The notes: generated by a model from the letters alone, not told the origin. A stretch of DNA of 64,000 nt from Desulfovirgula sp. (GCA_020725525.1 DYEX01000158.1:62001-126000); one strand, 5' to 3'; shown: positions 25,973-35,521, numbered from the stretch's first letter. Program-made: numbers and translations.

Positions 25973-26548
25973 ATGGCTCTGGTGCTTGTTCTAGGTGGTG
26001 CCAGAAGTGGTAAGAGCAGTTTCGCCGAGGAACTGGCCGCATCTTCTGGCTCAAGGGTTGTGTATGTAGCTACGGCAGCAGTTGGTGATGATGAAATGGC
26101 CCGCCGGATTGCCAATCACCGCCTGCGCCGTCCCGCCGGCTGGCTTACGGTGGAGGAAACCCACGCACTGGAAAGGGTTATCGTGGAATACGAAAGCCGG
26201 GCAGATGTACTTTTAATTGATTGTTTGACCATGTGGGTGACCAATCTCTTACTGGACGAAAGTTTACCTGTGCCTGGCAGTACAGCGGAGGAAAAAGAAA
26301 GCTTTATTTTGGAACAGGCCCGGCAATTAGGAGAAACTGCCGCATCTTCACCGGCGCAGGTAATCATGGTAGCCAATGAAGTGGGGATGGGGCTGGTGCC
26401 CGCAAATGCCCTGGGACGTTCCTATCGGGATGTGGCGGGGCGGGTAAACCAGCTCCTGGCACAGAAGGCAGGTCAGGTTTACCTGGTGGTGGCCGGTTTG
26501 CCTGTGGAAATAAAATCCCTGGCGGCAAAAACCCGCGCAGCCCGCTAG
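25973..26548 (+). CDS. cobU: Adenosylcobinamide kinase / adenosylcobinamide-phosphate guanylyltransferase
   Basis: A 191-residue bifunctional enzyme that phosphorylates adenosylcobinamide and attaches GMP. The P-loop GGARSGKS (8-15) and the 'VVYVATAA' / 'IANHRLRRP' region match CobU. The guanylylation histidine region is present in 'RIANHRLRR'. 'DCLTMWVTNLLL' and 'VANEVGMGLVP' are further family motifs. ATG 25973 follows AAGGGGTG; the frame is open upstream through the riboswitch but lacks a ribosome site. It is the first gene after the riboswitch. Confidence 0.94.
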   Translation: MALVLVLGGARSGKSSFAEELAASSGSRVVYVATAAVGDDEMARRIANHRLRRPAGWLTVEETHALERVIVEYESRADVLLIDCLTMWVTNLLLDESLPVPGSTAEEKESFILEQARQLGETAASSPAQVIMVANEVGMGLVPANALGRSYRDVAGRVNQLLAQKAGQVYLVVAGLPVEIKSLAAKTRAAR

Positions 26549-26708
26549 AGCTGCCAGGAGGAAATGGGTACAGGACGCGATTCGCAGCACGCGGTTCGCC
26601 GGCCCCGGATGCACCGTGTTTCGTGCCCAACCTTGTGCCGAGTTGCTCCTCCGGACGACCGCCGCGCTACTAATTGTTTGCGACACTATCTTAAGGAGGT
26701 TTTTCTAT

Positions 26709-28265
26709 ATGCTGGCCAGGACCATCATGGTACAGGGAACTGCTTCCCATGTGGGCAAAAGTGTCCTGGTGGCTGCCCTTTGCCGCATTTTTTACCAGGA
26801 CGGTTATCGTGTGGCTCCGTTTAAGTCTCAAAATATGGCCCTGAACTCTTTTGTAACCCGGGATGGGGGTGAAATGGGCCGGGCTCAGGTGGTGCAGGCC
26901 GAGGCCGCCGGGGTAGAGCCGCATGTGGACATGAACCCCATTTTGCTCAAACCCACGGGACAGGCTTCCTCCCAGGTAATTGTGCTGGGCCGGCCGGTGG
27001 GAAACCTTTCGGCCCGGGAATATCATAACGGCTATGCGCAACAGGCATGGGATATTATTTGCCAGGCCCTGGAACGCCTGCGCCGCCGTTATGAGATCGT
27101 AGCTATTGAGGGCGCCGGTAGCCCGGCAGAGGTCAATCTCCAGGCTACGGAAATTGTGAACATGAGGGTGGCCCGGCTGGCCGGGGCACCGGTACTGCTT
27201 ACGGCTGATATAGACAAGGGGGGCGCCCTGGCGGCAGTGGTTGGCACCCTGGAGTTGCTTCCGGAAGAGGACCGGCGGCGGGTAGCGGGGATTATTATCA
27301 ATAAATTTCGCGGTGATTTAAAGCTCTTCCAGCCGGCGGTGGACTTCCTGGAAGCAAAAACAGGCATACCGGTGGTAGGGGTGGTTCCCTATTTCGAAGG
27401 TTTCCGGGTGCAGGAAGAGGATACGGTTTCCGAGGAAAGCCTGCGTAGAAGCCGGGCGCCTTCCAGGCGGGAAGTGGAAATTGCCGTCATACACCTGCCC
27501 CACATTTCCAACTTTACTGATTTTGATCCCCTGGAGGATGAGCCCGATGTAAATTTGCGTTATATTGGTAAAGGAACTCCTTTAGGACGGCCGGATCTGA
27601 TCATCCTCCCCGGAAGCAAAAACACCATTGAGGATCTGGTTTCTTTGAAGCGATCGGGACTTGCCGGCGAAATATGCCGGTTGGCCCGGGAAGGAGTACC
27701 AGTAATCGGTATTTGCGGTGGCTTCCAGATGCTGGGCAAAGAGCTGGCCGATCCCTATCATACCGAATCCAGGATTCCCAGAGTAGAAGGGCTGGGATTG
27801 CTGGATATCAGCACCACCTTTGAGCCGGAAAAGGTGACCACTCAGGTGGAGGCTACAGTGACCGGTTCAGGCCCCCTTTTATCCCACGCCCGGGGACAAA
27901 AGGTGGTGGGTTACGAGATTCACATGGGGCGTACCCGGCTGGGACCGGGGGCCGTACCGGCCTTTCACATCCACCGGCGTTCCGGGGAAGCAGTGGATTG
28001 CCCGGATGGGGCGCAGGACGAGAGGGGGCTGGTTTGGGGCACCTATATCCATGGGCTATTTGACGGCGATAGCTTCCGGCGGCAGCTGATCAATGGTTTG
28101 AGAATGAGAAAAGGGCTACCTCCCCTGGAGCAGGAGGGCATTAACCACCTGGAACAGCGGCAACGGGACTATGACCGGCTGGCTGCTGTGGTACGGGGGA
28201 GCCTGGATATGGCCAGGATTTACCAGCTTCTCGGTTTGCCGGGACCCAAGGCTAAGGAAAGGTAA
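26709..28265 (+). CDS. cobQ: Cobyric acid synthase
   Basis: A 518-residue amidotransferase (CobQ/CbiP) that amidates the b, d, e and g side chains of adenosylcobyrinic acid a,c-diamide. The N-terminal ATPase has 'VQGTASHVGKSVL' and 'PFKSQNMALNSFVT'. The glutamine amidotransferase domain has its nucleophile in 'VIGICGGFQMLG' near 335 and the catalytic His in 'VWGTYIHGLFD' near 445. ATG 26709 follows TTAAGGAGG; an upstream frame extension has no ribosome site. The 160 bases before it (26549-26708) hold no gene I can support. Confidence 0.95.
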   Translation: MLARTIMVQGTASHVGKSVLVAALCRIFYQDGYRVAPFKSQNMALNSFVTRDGGEMGRAQVVQAEAAGVEPHVDMNPILLKPTGQASSQVIVLGRPVGNLSAREYHNGYAQQAWDIICQALERLRRRYEIVAIEGAGSPAEVNLQATEIVNMRVARLAGAPVLLTADIDKGGALAAVVGTLELLPEEDRRRVAGIIINKFRGDLKLFQPAVDFLEAKTGIPVVGVVPYFEGFRVQEEDTVSEESLRRSRAPSRREVEIAVIHLPHISNFTDFDPLEDEPDVNLRYIGKGTPLGRPDLIILPGSKNTIEDLVSLKRSGLAGEICRLAREGVPVIGICGGFQMLGKELADPYHTESRIPRVEGLGLLDISTTFEPEKVTTQVEATVTGSGPLLSHARGQKVVGYEIHMGRTRLGPGAVPAFHIHRRSGEAVDCPDGAQDERGLVWGTYIHGLFDGDSFRRQLINGLRMRKGLPPLEQEGINHLEQRQRDYDRLAAVVRGSLDMARIYQLLGLPGPKAKER

Positions 28266-28271
28266 CGGGAA

Positions 28272-29225
28272 ATGCTCCAGGTAATGGCTGCTTACCTTCT
28301 GGATCTACTGGTGGGGGACCCCCGCTGGCTTCCCCACCCGGTAATAATTATTGGGAAATTCATTGCCGGGCTAGAAAAAATGCTTCGCCAGGTAGCCAAA
28401 AATCCCCCTGCCCTGCGGGTTGCCGGAGCGGTCCTGGCGGTTGTGGTGGTGGGAAGCAGTTACCTGGCCACCTATCTTTTGGTCAGGATGGCTGCTGTTG
28501 TGCATCCCTGGCTGGCCCTGGTACTGGAAGCCTGGATGATTTCCACCACCCTGGCTGCCCGGGGGCTGGCCGGGGCGGCACGGGAGGTACTGCACCCTCT
28601 GTCCCGGGGTGATCTGAACCTGGCCCGCCGGCGGGTAGCCATGATCGTGGGCCGGGATACGGACCGCATGGATGCACAAGAAGTGATCCGGGCCACGGTG
28701 GAAACGGTGGCCGAAAACATTGTGGATGGATTTGTATCACCCCTCTTTTACGCCCTGATTGGCGGAGCCCCCCTGGCTATGGCCTACCGGGCGGTGAATA
28801 CCCTTGATTCCATGGTGGGTTACCGGAATGACCTCTACCGGGATCTGGGCTGGGCTTCGGCCCGGCTGGATGATGTGGCCAATTTTTTCCCGGCCCGCTG
28901 GGCGGGGCTGTTGCTGGTGGCGGCAGCCTGGCTTTCCGGGCGCAGGGCCAGGGAGGCCTGGCTGACCATAAAAAAGGATGCCCGGCAGCATCCCAGCCCC
29001 AATAGTGGTATTCCCGAGGCGGCCATGGCCGGTGCCCTGGGGATACGTCTCGGAGGGTTGAATTACTATGGCGGGAGGATTTCTTTTCGGGCTTATCTAA
29101 ACCAGTCCGGCCAACCACCGCAGATAGATCACATCCGTCAGGCTGTGGATATGCTCTACCTTACTGCTGCCCTGGCGGTAATAAGCGGCCTGGCGGTGAA
29201 GTTAGTCTTTTGCTCACTTTTATGA
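28272..29225 (+). CDS. cbiB: Adenosylcobinamide-phosphate synthase
   Basis: A 317-residue integral membrane enzyme (CbiB/CobD of Pseudomonas naming) that joins the aminopropanol arm to cobyric acid. The start 'AAYLLDLLVGDPRWLPHPV' and 'TVETVAENIVDGFVSPLFY' (about 138-156), 'NTLDSMVGYRND' (about 176-187) and 'HPSPNSGIPEAAMAGALG' (about 240-257) are family signatures. ATG 28272 is six bases after the cobQ stop. Confidence 0.95.
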   Translation: MLQVMAAYLLDLLVGDPRWLPHPVIIIGKFIAGLEKMLRQVAKNPPALRVAGAVLAVVVVGSSYLATYLLVRMAAVVHPWLALVLEAWMISTTLAARGLAGAAREVLHPLSRGDLNLARRRVAMIVGRDTDRMDAQEVIRATVETVAENIVDGFVSPLFYALIGGAPLAMAYRAVNTLDSMVGYRNDLYRDLGWASARLDDVANFFPARWAGLLLVAAAWLSGRRAREAWLTIKKDARQHPSPNSGIPEAAMAGALGIRLGGLNYYGGRISFRAYLNQSGQPPQIDHIRQAVDMLYLTAALAVISGLAVKLVFCSLL

Positions 29226-29239
29226 GGAGGTATACTGTT

Positions 29240-30640
29240 TTGAGCATACCGCGCCTTTTAATTGCCGCCACCCACAGCGGTGCCGGTAAGACCACCCTGG
29301 CCACTGCCCTGATGGCTGCCTTTACCCGGGCGGGTTTTGTTGTCCAGCCTTTCAAGGTGGGCCCTGATTATATTGATCCGGGCTACCACACCGCAGCTAC
29401 CGGCCGGATTTCCCGCAATCTGGATACCTATTTTCTGGGGGCGGGAGGAGTACGGGAGGTGTTTGCCCGTGCCGCTTCCGGGGCAGACCTTTGTTTAATT
29501 GAAGGAGTAATGGGACTTTACGACGGCAAGGGAGCGACAGAGCGGGGTAGCTCGGCAGAAGTGGCGAAGATCCTTGATGCCCCGGTTTTGCTGGTGGTGG
29601 ATGCCCGGTCCATGTCCCGCAGTGCAGCCGCCCTGGTGTTGGGATACCGCCTTTTTGATCCCCAGGTAAATTTAGCTGGCGTGCTGCTCAACCGGGTGGG
29701 TAGCCACCGGCATTACGCCACCCTTCGGGAGTCTATCGAAGGGCGCGCTGGTGTTCCGGTGCTGGGCTGGGTTGGTCGCCGGGAAGAAATATCCCTCCCC
29801 CACCGGCACCTGGGCCTGGTGCCGGCACTGGAGAAAAACGCCCTGGCCGAACATTTGGAGCAGCTGGTGGCGGCCCTGGAAGAAGGGGTAGATCTCTTCC
29901 GTTTGCTGGAGGTGGCCCGGCAGGCGCCACCGCTGCCCAAAGCTCCAGGGGAGATTTTCCCTCCCACACCCCTGTCCCCCCGGGTGCGCCTGGGGGTGGT
30001 GAAAGACGCTGCCTTTAATTTTTACTATCAGGACGGGCTGGAGCTGCTGGCAGCTTTGGGAGCAGAAATCGTTTTTGTCAGTGCTCTTTCCGATTCCGGT
30101 CTACCCCCGGAACTGGACGGCCTGTACATTGGCGGTGGCTTTCCGGAAATGTTTTTAGAACAGCTGGCGGCCAATACAGGATTCATGGAGAGTTTATGCC
30201 GGGCCTTTAACCAGGGCATGCCCGTGTATGCGGAGTGCGGGGGGTTGATGTATCTATGCCGGGCCATTTATGATTTTGAGGGCAGGGAATATCCCATGGC
30301 CGGTTTGTTGCCGGGAATTTGCCGCATGCACTCCCGGCGGGTGGCCCTGGGCTATTGTGAAGCCCGGGTATTGACCGATAATATTCTGGCCCCGGCCAGG
30401 GCAAAGCTGGTGGGTCACGAATTCCATTATTCTTTTATCGAGGGCATGCCCGAGGGTTTCCCCCGGGCCTACATGCTGTACCGGGAAGGAGAAATAGAGG
30501 GACAGCTGGACGGTTACGTGCAGGGCAACCTGCTGGCCTCCTACCTTCACCTCCATTTTGCCGCCTGCCCGGAGGTGGCCCGGCGATTTATTGACCGTTG
30601 TGAGCAGTATAAAAAACAAAGAAGGTCGATGGGATGCTGA
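29240..30640 (+). CDS. cbiA: Cobyrinic acid a,c-diamide synthase
   Basis: A 466-residue ATP-dependent amidotransferase (CbiA/CobB) acting on the a and c carboxylates of cobyrinic acid. The P-loop is in 'ATHSGAGKTTLATAL' (10-24) and 'PFKVGPDYIDPGYHT' follows. The glutamine amidotransferase domain has 'YAECGGLMYL' near 335 as nucleophile region and 'GHEFHYS' near 397. Start TTG 29240 lies nine bases after GAGGAGG; an in-frame TTG 30 bases upstream is within cbiB. It overlaps cobS by seven bases. Confidence 0.94.
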   Translation: MSIPRLLIAATHSGAGKTTLATALMAAFTRAGFVVQPFKVGPDYIDPGYHTAATGRISRNLDTYFLGAGGVREVFARAASGADLCLIEGVMGLYDGKGATERGSSAEVAKILDAPVLLVVDARSMSRSAAALVLGYRLFDPQVNLAGVLLNRVGSHRHYATLRESIEGRAGVPVLGWVGRREEISLPHRHLGLVPALEKNALAEHLEQLVAALEEGVDLFRLLEVARQAPPLPKAPGEIFPPTPLSPRVRLGVVKDAAFNFYYQDGLELLAALGAEIVFVSALSDSGLPPELDGLYIGGGFPEMFLEQLAANTGFMESLCRAFNQGMPVYAECGGLMYLCRAIYDFEGREYPMAGLLPGICRMHSRRVALGYCEARVLTDNILAPARAKLVGHEFHYSFIEGMPEGFPRAYMLYREGEIEGQLDGYVQGNLLASYLHLHFAACPEVARRFIDRCEQYKKQRRSMGC

Positions 30641-31389
30641 AAACCCTGGCTATGGCCCTGCAATTTTTAACCCGGTTTTACGTTTACCACGGGGAATTTG
30701 ATGAGCAGGCCTACGGGCGGGCCCCCGTGTTTTTCCCACTGGTCGGTTTTTTCCTGGGCGCAGCCTGGATGGCCCTTTATTTCGGTCTTTCCCCCTTCTT
30801 CCCGCCGGCAGTAACCGCTGCCCTTCTGGTCCTGGGCATGGTGGTTTTTAGTGGTGGGTTGCACCTGGACGGTTTTATGGATACCATGGACGGTATTCTC
30901 AGCGGGCGGTCCAGGGAGAAGATGCTGGAAATCATGCGGGATAGCCGGGTGGGAGCCTTTGGCGTGCTCAGCCTGGTGTGTTTATTGTTACTCAAGTTTG
31001 CGCTGCTTTTCAGCCTGCCCCGGGAAGTTTTGCCCCGTTTGCTTTTAATTGTCCCGGCCATCAGCCGCTGGGGGATGGTTTATGCCATTGCCCGCTTTCC
31101 CTATGCCCGGCCGCAGGGCCTGGGGCTTTTGCAGGTCCGCTATACCCGGGGACGGGAGCTGGGCCTGGCCTCCCTTTTTACACTCGGAGTATCCGGTCTG
31201 GGCGGACCGGCAGGTCTGGTTTTGCTGTTCCTTTCCCTGGTACTGGTTCACCGGCTCGGTCAATACCTGACCGGACGATTGGGCGGTCTTACCGGGGACA
31301 CCTACGGGGCCATCAATGAAATCTTAGAAGTGTTTTTGCTGCTGCTGGCATACCCCTTGTTCGGGTTTTTGCCAGTAACTTTTTGGTAA
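30634..31389 (+). CDS. cobS: Adenosylcobinamide-GDP ribazoletransferase (cobalamin synthase)
   Basis: A 251-residue membrane enzyme that transfers alpha-ribazole onto adenosylcobinamide-GDP. The family motifs 'ALQFLTRF' at the start, 'GGLHLDGFMDTMDGILSGR' (about 74-92) and 'MRDSRVGAFGV' (about 102-112) are clear, with 'RLGGLTGDTYGAINEI' near the end. ATG 30634 overlaps the cbiA stop; the ribosome site is AGAAGG. Confidence 0.96.
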   Translation: MLKTLAMALQFLTRFYVYHGEFDEQAYGRAPVFFPLVGFFLGAAWMALYFGLSPFFPPAVTAALLVLGMVVFSGGLHLDGFMDTMDGILSGRSREKMLEIMRDSRVGAFGVLSLVCLLLLKFALLFSLPREVLPRLLLIVPAISRWGMVYAIARFPYARPQGLGLLQVRYTRGRELGLASLFTLGVSGLGGPAGLVLLFLSLVLVHRLGQYLTGRLGGLTGDTYGAINEILEVFLLLLAYPLFGFLPVTFW

Positions 31390-31404
31390 AGGGGAGTGCA
31401 AATA

Positions 31405-32520
31405 ATGAGCGTTGATGATAAAATAGAAGGGGATTACCGGTCCGTTCCTCCCCATGGCGGCAACCTGGTGCGGGCAGCCATGGACTATGGTTTTTCACCC
31501 CGGGATTTTTTAGATTTCAGTGCCAATATCAATCCCCTTGGTCCCTGCCCGTCAGTCCTGGAAGCCATTAAAGCCAACCTGTGGCAGATCTGCCATTACC
31601 CGGATCCTGATTGCCGGGAGTTAAAAAGTGCCCTGGCGGGGCACCTTGGTGTGGATACCCGGTGCCTGCTGGTGGGGAACGGTGCCAGCGAGTTAATTTA
31701 TCTGCTGGCCCGGGTTCTTTCTTTCCGCCGGGTGCTCATTCCCGCTCCCACCTTTAGCGAATATGCCCTGGCCGTAAAGATTGCCGGGGGGGAAGTCAGT
31801 TATGTTTTCATGGATCCATTTTGGGGTTTTGCTTTCCCCCTGCAGGAGGTTTTGAGACGACTGCCGGGGGTGGATGCTCTTTTTTTATGCAATCCCAACA
31901 ATCCTACCGGGGGGCTTATCTCCCGGCGGGAACTGGAGGTTTTGTTAGAAGCAGCCGCCGGGCAGAAGACCATGGTGATTGTGGATGAAGCCTTTATGGA
32001 TTTCGTGACCGAACCCCAGAATTATACTTTACTTTCCCTGGCCGGCAGGCATCCTCATTTAATCCTGCTTTATTCCTTAACCAAGATTCTGGCCATTCCC
32101 GGTTTGCGTTTGGGGGTGCTGGTGGCACAGCCTTCCCTGGTTCAGGTCCTGTCCCGGTCAAGGGACCCCTGGAGCGTCAATGCCCTGGCCCAGGTGGCCG
32201 GAGTGGCCGGACTGCAGGAAAAAGAATATATTGAAGCTACGCGGGAAATGGTCGCCCGGGAGCGGGAATTCCTGTTCCGGGAGCTTTCCTCTCTGCCCGG
32301 CCTGCGTCCTTTCCCCGGGGCGGCCAATTTCTTGCTGGTGGATATAACTGGTACTAAATATGCGGCGGGGGAACTGGTCTGCCAGCTGGGACGCCGGGGT
32401 ATCCTGGTGCGTAACTGTGCCAACTTCCCCGGCCTGTCGGAGGGATACATTCGCCTCGCCGTGAAGAGACGGGAGGAAAATTTACGCCTCCTGGAAGCTT
32501 TGCGTGAGATTCTTGGGTAG
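31405..32520 (+). CDS. cobD: L-threonine-O-3-phosphate decarboxylase
   Basis: A 371-residue PLP enzyme of the histidinol-phosphate aminotransferase fold. In this operon it is best read as CobD, which makes aminopropanol phosphate for the nucleotide loop. 'DFSANINPLGP' (about 34-44), 'CNPNNPTGGL' (about 155-164), 'VDEAFMDF' (about 193-200) and the PLP lysine in 'YSLTKILAIPGLRLG' near 225 are seen. ATG 31405 is chosen over a TTG/ATG nearer the ribosome site GGGGAG. Histidinol-phosphate aminotransferase is the alternative by sequence; context decides. Confidence 0.9.
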   Translation: MSVDDKIEGDYRSVPPHGGNLVRAAMDYGFSPRDFLDFSANINPLGPCPSVLEAIKANLWQICHYPDPDCRELKSALAGHLGVDTRCLLVGNGASELIYLLARVLSFRRVLIPAPTFSEYALAVKIAGGEVSYVFMDPFWGFAFPLQEVLRRLPGVDALFLCNPNNPTGGLISRRELEVLLEAAAGQKTMVIVDEAFMDFVTEPQNYTLLSLAGRHPHLILLYSLTKILAIPGLRLGVLVAQPSLVQVLSRSRDPWSVNALAQVAGVAGLQEKEYIEATREMVAREREFLFRELSSLPGLRPFPGAANFLLVDITGTKYAAGELVCQLGRRGILVRNCANFPGLSEGYIRLAVKRREENLRLLEALREILG

Positions 32521-32589
32521 AAACAACTTTGAAGTGGAGTTGTATTAATAAGCTATGGCTTTAGAAGAGGTTTGGGGAGAGAAAGCATC

Positions 32590-33213
32590 ATGAGCTGTCG
32601 CATTTATCTGGTCAGGCACGGCGAAACCGTCTGGAATGCCCGGTTAAAATTTCAGGGTCACAGTGACATTGCCCTTTCCCAGCGCGGCCTGGAACAGGCC
32701 CGGGCGCTGGCCAGGCGCTTGAGCGGGGAAAATTTCAGTGCCTTCTACACCAGCGACCTGCAACGGGCGATGACAACGGCCCGCATCCTGGCGGAACCCC
32801 ATGGACTCCCCGTCGTACCGCTGGCGGATTTGCGGGAAATTAACTTTGGGGCCTGGGAAGGCCTGACGGTGGCGGAAATTAAGGCCCGCTACGCGCGGGA
32901 GCTACAGCAGTGGTGGGACGGGCCTCTGCATACACGCATTCCCGGGGGGGAAACCCTGGGTGAGGTAGCGGAGAGGGTGACCCGGGCAGTGCGGGAAATA
33001 GTGGAAAAGCATCCTGCCGAACAGGTAGTAGTTGTTTGCCATGGTGGTTGTATTCGCACGCTGGTGGGCACAGTTTTAGGCATGGATTTGAATCAGTACT
33101 GGCGCCTGGGGGTGGATAATGCCTGCCTTTCCATCCTGGAATTTCCCTCCTGGGAGAAGGGAATCTTAACCCTTTTTAATGATTGCAGTCACCTGGTGAA
33201 GGAGGCATTTTAA
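32590..33213 (+). CDS. cobC: Alpha-ribazole phosphatase
   Basis: A 207-residue histidine phosphatase. The catalytic 'YLVRHGETVWN' is at residues 6-16 and the second His in 'VVVCHGGCIRTL' near 150. In the cobalamin operon this type usually removes the phosphate from alpha-ribazole phosphate or adenosylcobalamin phosphate; phosphoglycerate-mutase-like proteins look alike, so context carries weight. ATG 32590 follows GGGGAGAG. The stop lies one base before the next gene's start, with that gene's ribosome site inside cobC. Confidence 0.88.
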   Translation: MSCRIYLVRHGETVWNARLKFQGHSDIALSQRGLEQARALARRLSGENFSAFYTSDLQRAMTTARILAEPHGLPVVPLADLREINFGAWEGLTVAEIKARYARELQQWWDGPLHTRIPGGETLGEVAERVTRAVREIVEKHPAEQVVVVCHGGCIRTLVGTVLGMDLNQYWRLGVDNACLSILEFPSWEKGILTLFNDCSHLVKEAF

Positions 33214-33214
33214 A

Positions 33215-35305
33215 TTGACTTTTCCCAATGCTTCCTTTTCCCGGCGCCTGGGTATTCTCCTCCTGGCCGTTCTTGTTGCTTTTAGCTTGCTTATTGTACG
33301 TTTATTCTGGGTGCAGGTGGTATGGGGAGGGCAATTGCGTCAGGAAGCAACAAAGATTCGTACCAGGGATATTATCCTGCAACCAAACCGGGGTAATATC
33401 TATGACCGCCATCACAACCCCCTGGTTACAAGCGTTCCTGTTTATTCTATTTATGCCTACCCGGAGCAGGTAAAGGATCCGGAAAGTACAGCAGATAAGG
33501 TTGCCGCCATTCTAGGTGTCCGGCGGGATGAAATTTATAAAAAACTGGCCGGCCAGGGGCCTTTTGTCTGGCTGCAACACGGGGTGGAATTCGACCGGGC
33601 CCAGGAGCTGCAGGGCATCAGTGGCCTCGGTTTTATCGAGTCCAGCACCCGTTTTTATAAACAGGGGACTCTCGCTGCTGCCTTGCTGGGCTTTGTGGGA
33701 GATGATAATCAGGGCCTCAATGGCGTGGAGAAAAATTATGACCGGGAACTGCAGGGAACTCCGGGAAAAATGGTACTGGAAATTGATGCCCAGGGACGGC
33801 AGATTCCCCAGAGCGGGGTAGTGGTTCAGCCTTCCGAAGCAGGAAATCATCTGGTACTTACCCTGGATCAGACCATCCAGTACTATGTAGAACGGGAACT
33901 GGACAGGATTGTTTCTGCTTACCAGCCCAGGTGGGCGGCTATTCTGGTTATGGAACCCAAAACGGGAGAGATTCTGGCCATGGGCAGCCGGCCCACCTTT
34001 GACCCCTCCCGGTGGAAAAAGTTCCCCCAGGAGGTATGGGAGAAAAATCCAGCCACCCTTTATACCTACGAACCTGGTTCCACTTTTAAGATGATTACCG
34101 CTGCTGCAGCCCTGGAGGAGGGCGTGGTACGGCCCACGGACTGGTTTAACGATTCCGGTTATGCCGTAGTTAAGGGCCGGCGGATTTACTGCTGGGATCG
34201 CAGGGGGCACGGTGCGCAATCTTTTGCCCAGGCCGTGGAGAACTCCTGTAACCCGGTTTTTGTTCAGGTAGGGTTAAAACTGGGCAAGGAGAGGGTTTAT
34301 AAATATATACGGGGTTTTGGTTTTGGAAACCCCACGGGCATTGATTTGCCCGGAGAGGAATCGGGAGTGGTAGTCCCGGAACAAAGGGCTTCGGACCTGG
34401 ATGTGGCCACCATGGCCATCGGGCAATCCATTGCCGTTACCCCCATCCAGCTTTTAACTGCTGTTTCCGCTATAGCTAACGGTGGCTATCTCATGCAACC
34501 CCATGTGGTCAAGGCAGTGGAGGATGCCGCGGGCAAAACTATCCGGGAGATATCGCCCCAAGTGATCCGGCAGGTTATTTCTGCAGATACCGCCCGGCAG
34601 CTGGCCGGGTTGTTGGAAAAGGTGGTTCTTGAGGGGACCGGGCGGCGGGCTTTAGTGGAGGGGTACCGGGTAGCGGGTAAAACAGGCACCGCTCAGGTAC
34701 CAGGCCCGGGTGGATACGTGCAGGGGAAGTATGTGGCTTCCTTTGCCGGCTTTGCCCCTGCCGATAATCCCCGGATTTCAGTCCTGGTGGTGGTTGGTGA
34801 ACCCCGCGGGGAGGAGTACCATGGGGGAGAGGTGGCTGCCCCGGCCTTTGGCGCCGTGGTTCGGGATACCCTGCGCTATCTCGGTGTCCCCGAAGACCCC
34901 GGCCGGCAGAGCCAGCATGCTACTCCAGAGCAGGATGACCTGGTTGTTGTACCTGATCTGGTTGGCTTTCCGGTGGCCGACGCCCGCTGGCTGCTGCAGG
35001 AGCGGGGATTGCGGTCCTGGTCTCCCGGAAAAACCGGCCTGGTGACCGGCCAGGAGCCGTCAGCGGGCAAGCGCGTTCCCCCGGGCACTACGGTGAGTTT
35101 GAAAATTGCTACCGGCCAGCCTCCGGAACAGCTGGTTGTTCCCGACCTGTCCGGGCTTACGGTAAAAAAGGCGGGCTCAATCCTGGAGGAGTTGGGCTTA
35201 AGATTCAAAGCCTCGGGCAGCGGTGTGGCCGTCAGGCAACGTCCGGAACCGGGTAGCCGCGTGGCGGCGGGAACCACGGTTTTCGTGGAATTCAGTCCTC
35301 CTTAA
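33215..35305 (+). CDS. Class B penicillin-binding protein with two PASTA domains (SpoVD/PBP2B-like)
   Basis: A 696-residue peptidoglycan transpeptidase. One N-terminal membrane anchor (about 10-30), a PBP dimerisation domain ('RGNIYDRHHNPL' near 57-68), then the transpeptidase with SxxK in 'PGSTFKMITAAAA' near 290, SxN as 'ENSCNPVF' near 345 and KTG in 'AGKTGTAQVPG' near 488. Two PASTA domains end the protein (about 570-630 and 637-695). Start TTG 33215 is nine bases after AAGGAGG. The architecture fits SpoVD, which makes spore cortex, or divisional PBP2B. It follows cobC by one base with no terminator, so it may be read from the cobalamin operon. Confidence 0.92.
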   Translation: MTFPNASFSRRLGILLLAVLVAFSLLIVRLFWVQVVWGGQLRQEATKIRTRDIILQPNRGNIYDRHHNPLVTSVPVYSIYAYPEQVKDPESTADKVAAILGVRRDEIYKKLAGQGPFVWLQHGVEFDRAQELQGISGLGFIESSTRFYKQGTLAAALLGFVGDDNQGLNGVEKNYDRELQGTPGKMVLEIDAQGRQIPQSGVVVQPSEAGNHLVLTLDQTIQYYVERELDRIVSAYQPRWAAILVMEPKTGEILAMGSRPTFDPSRWKKFPQEVWEKNPATLYTYEPGSTFKMITAAAALEEGVVRPTDWFNDSGYAVVKGRRIYCWDRRGHGAQSFAQAVENSCNPVFVQVGLKLGKERVYKYIRGFGFGNPTGIDLPGEESGVVVPEQRASDLDVATMAIGQSIAVTPIQLLTAVSAIANGGYLMQPHVVKAVEDAAGKTIREISPQVIRQVISADTARQLAGLLEKVVLEGTGRRALVEGYRVAGKTGTAQVPGPGGYVQGKYVASFAGFAPADNPRISVLVVVGEPRGEEYHGGEVAAPAFGAVVRDTLRYLGVPEDPGRQSQHATPEQDDLVVVPDLVGFPVADARWLLQERGLRSWSPGKTGLVTGQEPSAGKRVPPGTTVSLKIATGQPPEQLVVPDLSGLTVKKAGSILEELGLRFKASGSGVAVRQRPEPGSRVAAGTTVFVEFSPP

Positions 35306-35490
35306 GATAGTGCGACAAACCGGTTTCTGGCGGGCAGCCGCTCCCGGCCATCTGGTAACGACTGCTGTTATTGCTTAATCATTGTCGTATAAAAGACACA
35401 AATATAGTCGCGCTGACGACAGAAAAAAAAGTCTGTTTATGTCACAATATACTAGCACGCATGAAAAACCATATACCTCCTTCTTCCCGT

Positions 35491-35521
35491 TTCCCACTTC
35501 TATTCAGTGGGAACTTTTTTT
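35491..35521 (+). terminator. Terminator after the PBP gene
   Basis: Stem TTCCCACT (35491-35498) / AGTGGGAA (35506-35513), seven-base loop, C and seven T residues. It lies 186 bases past the PBP stop; its T-run touches the stop codon of the convergent gene at 35520. The stretch 35306-35490 holds no gene. Confidence 0.85.
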
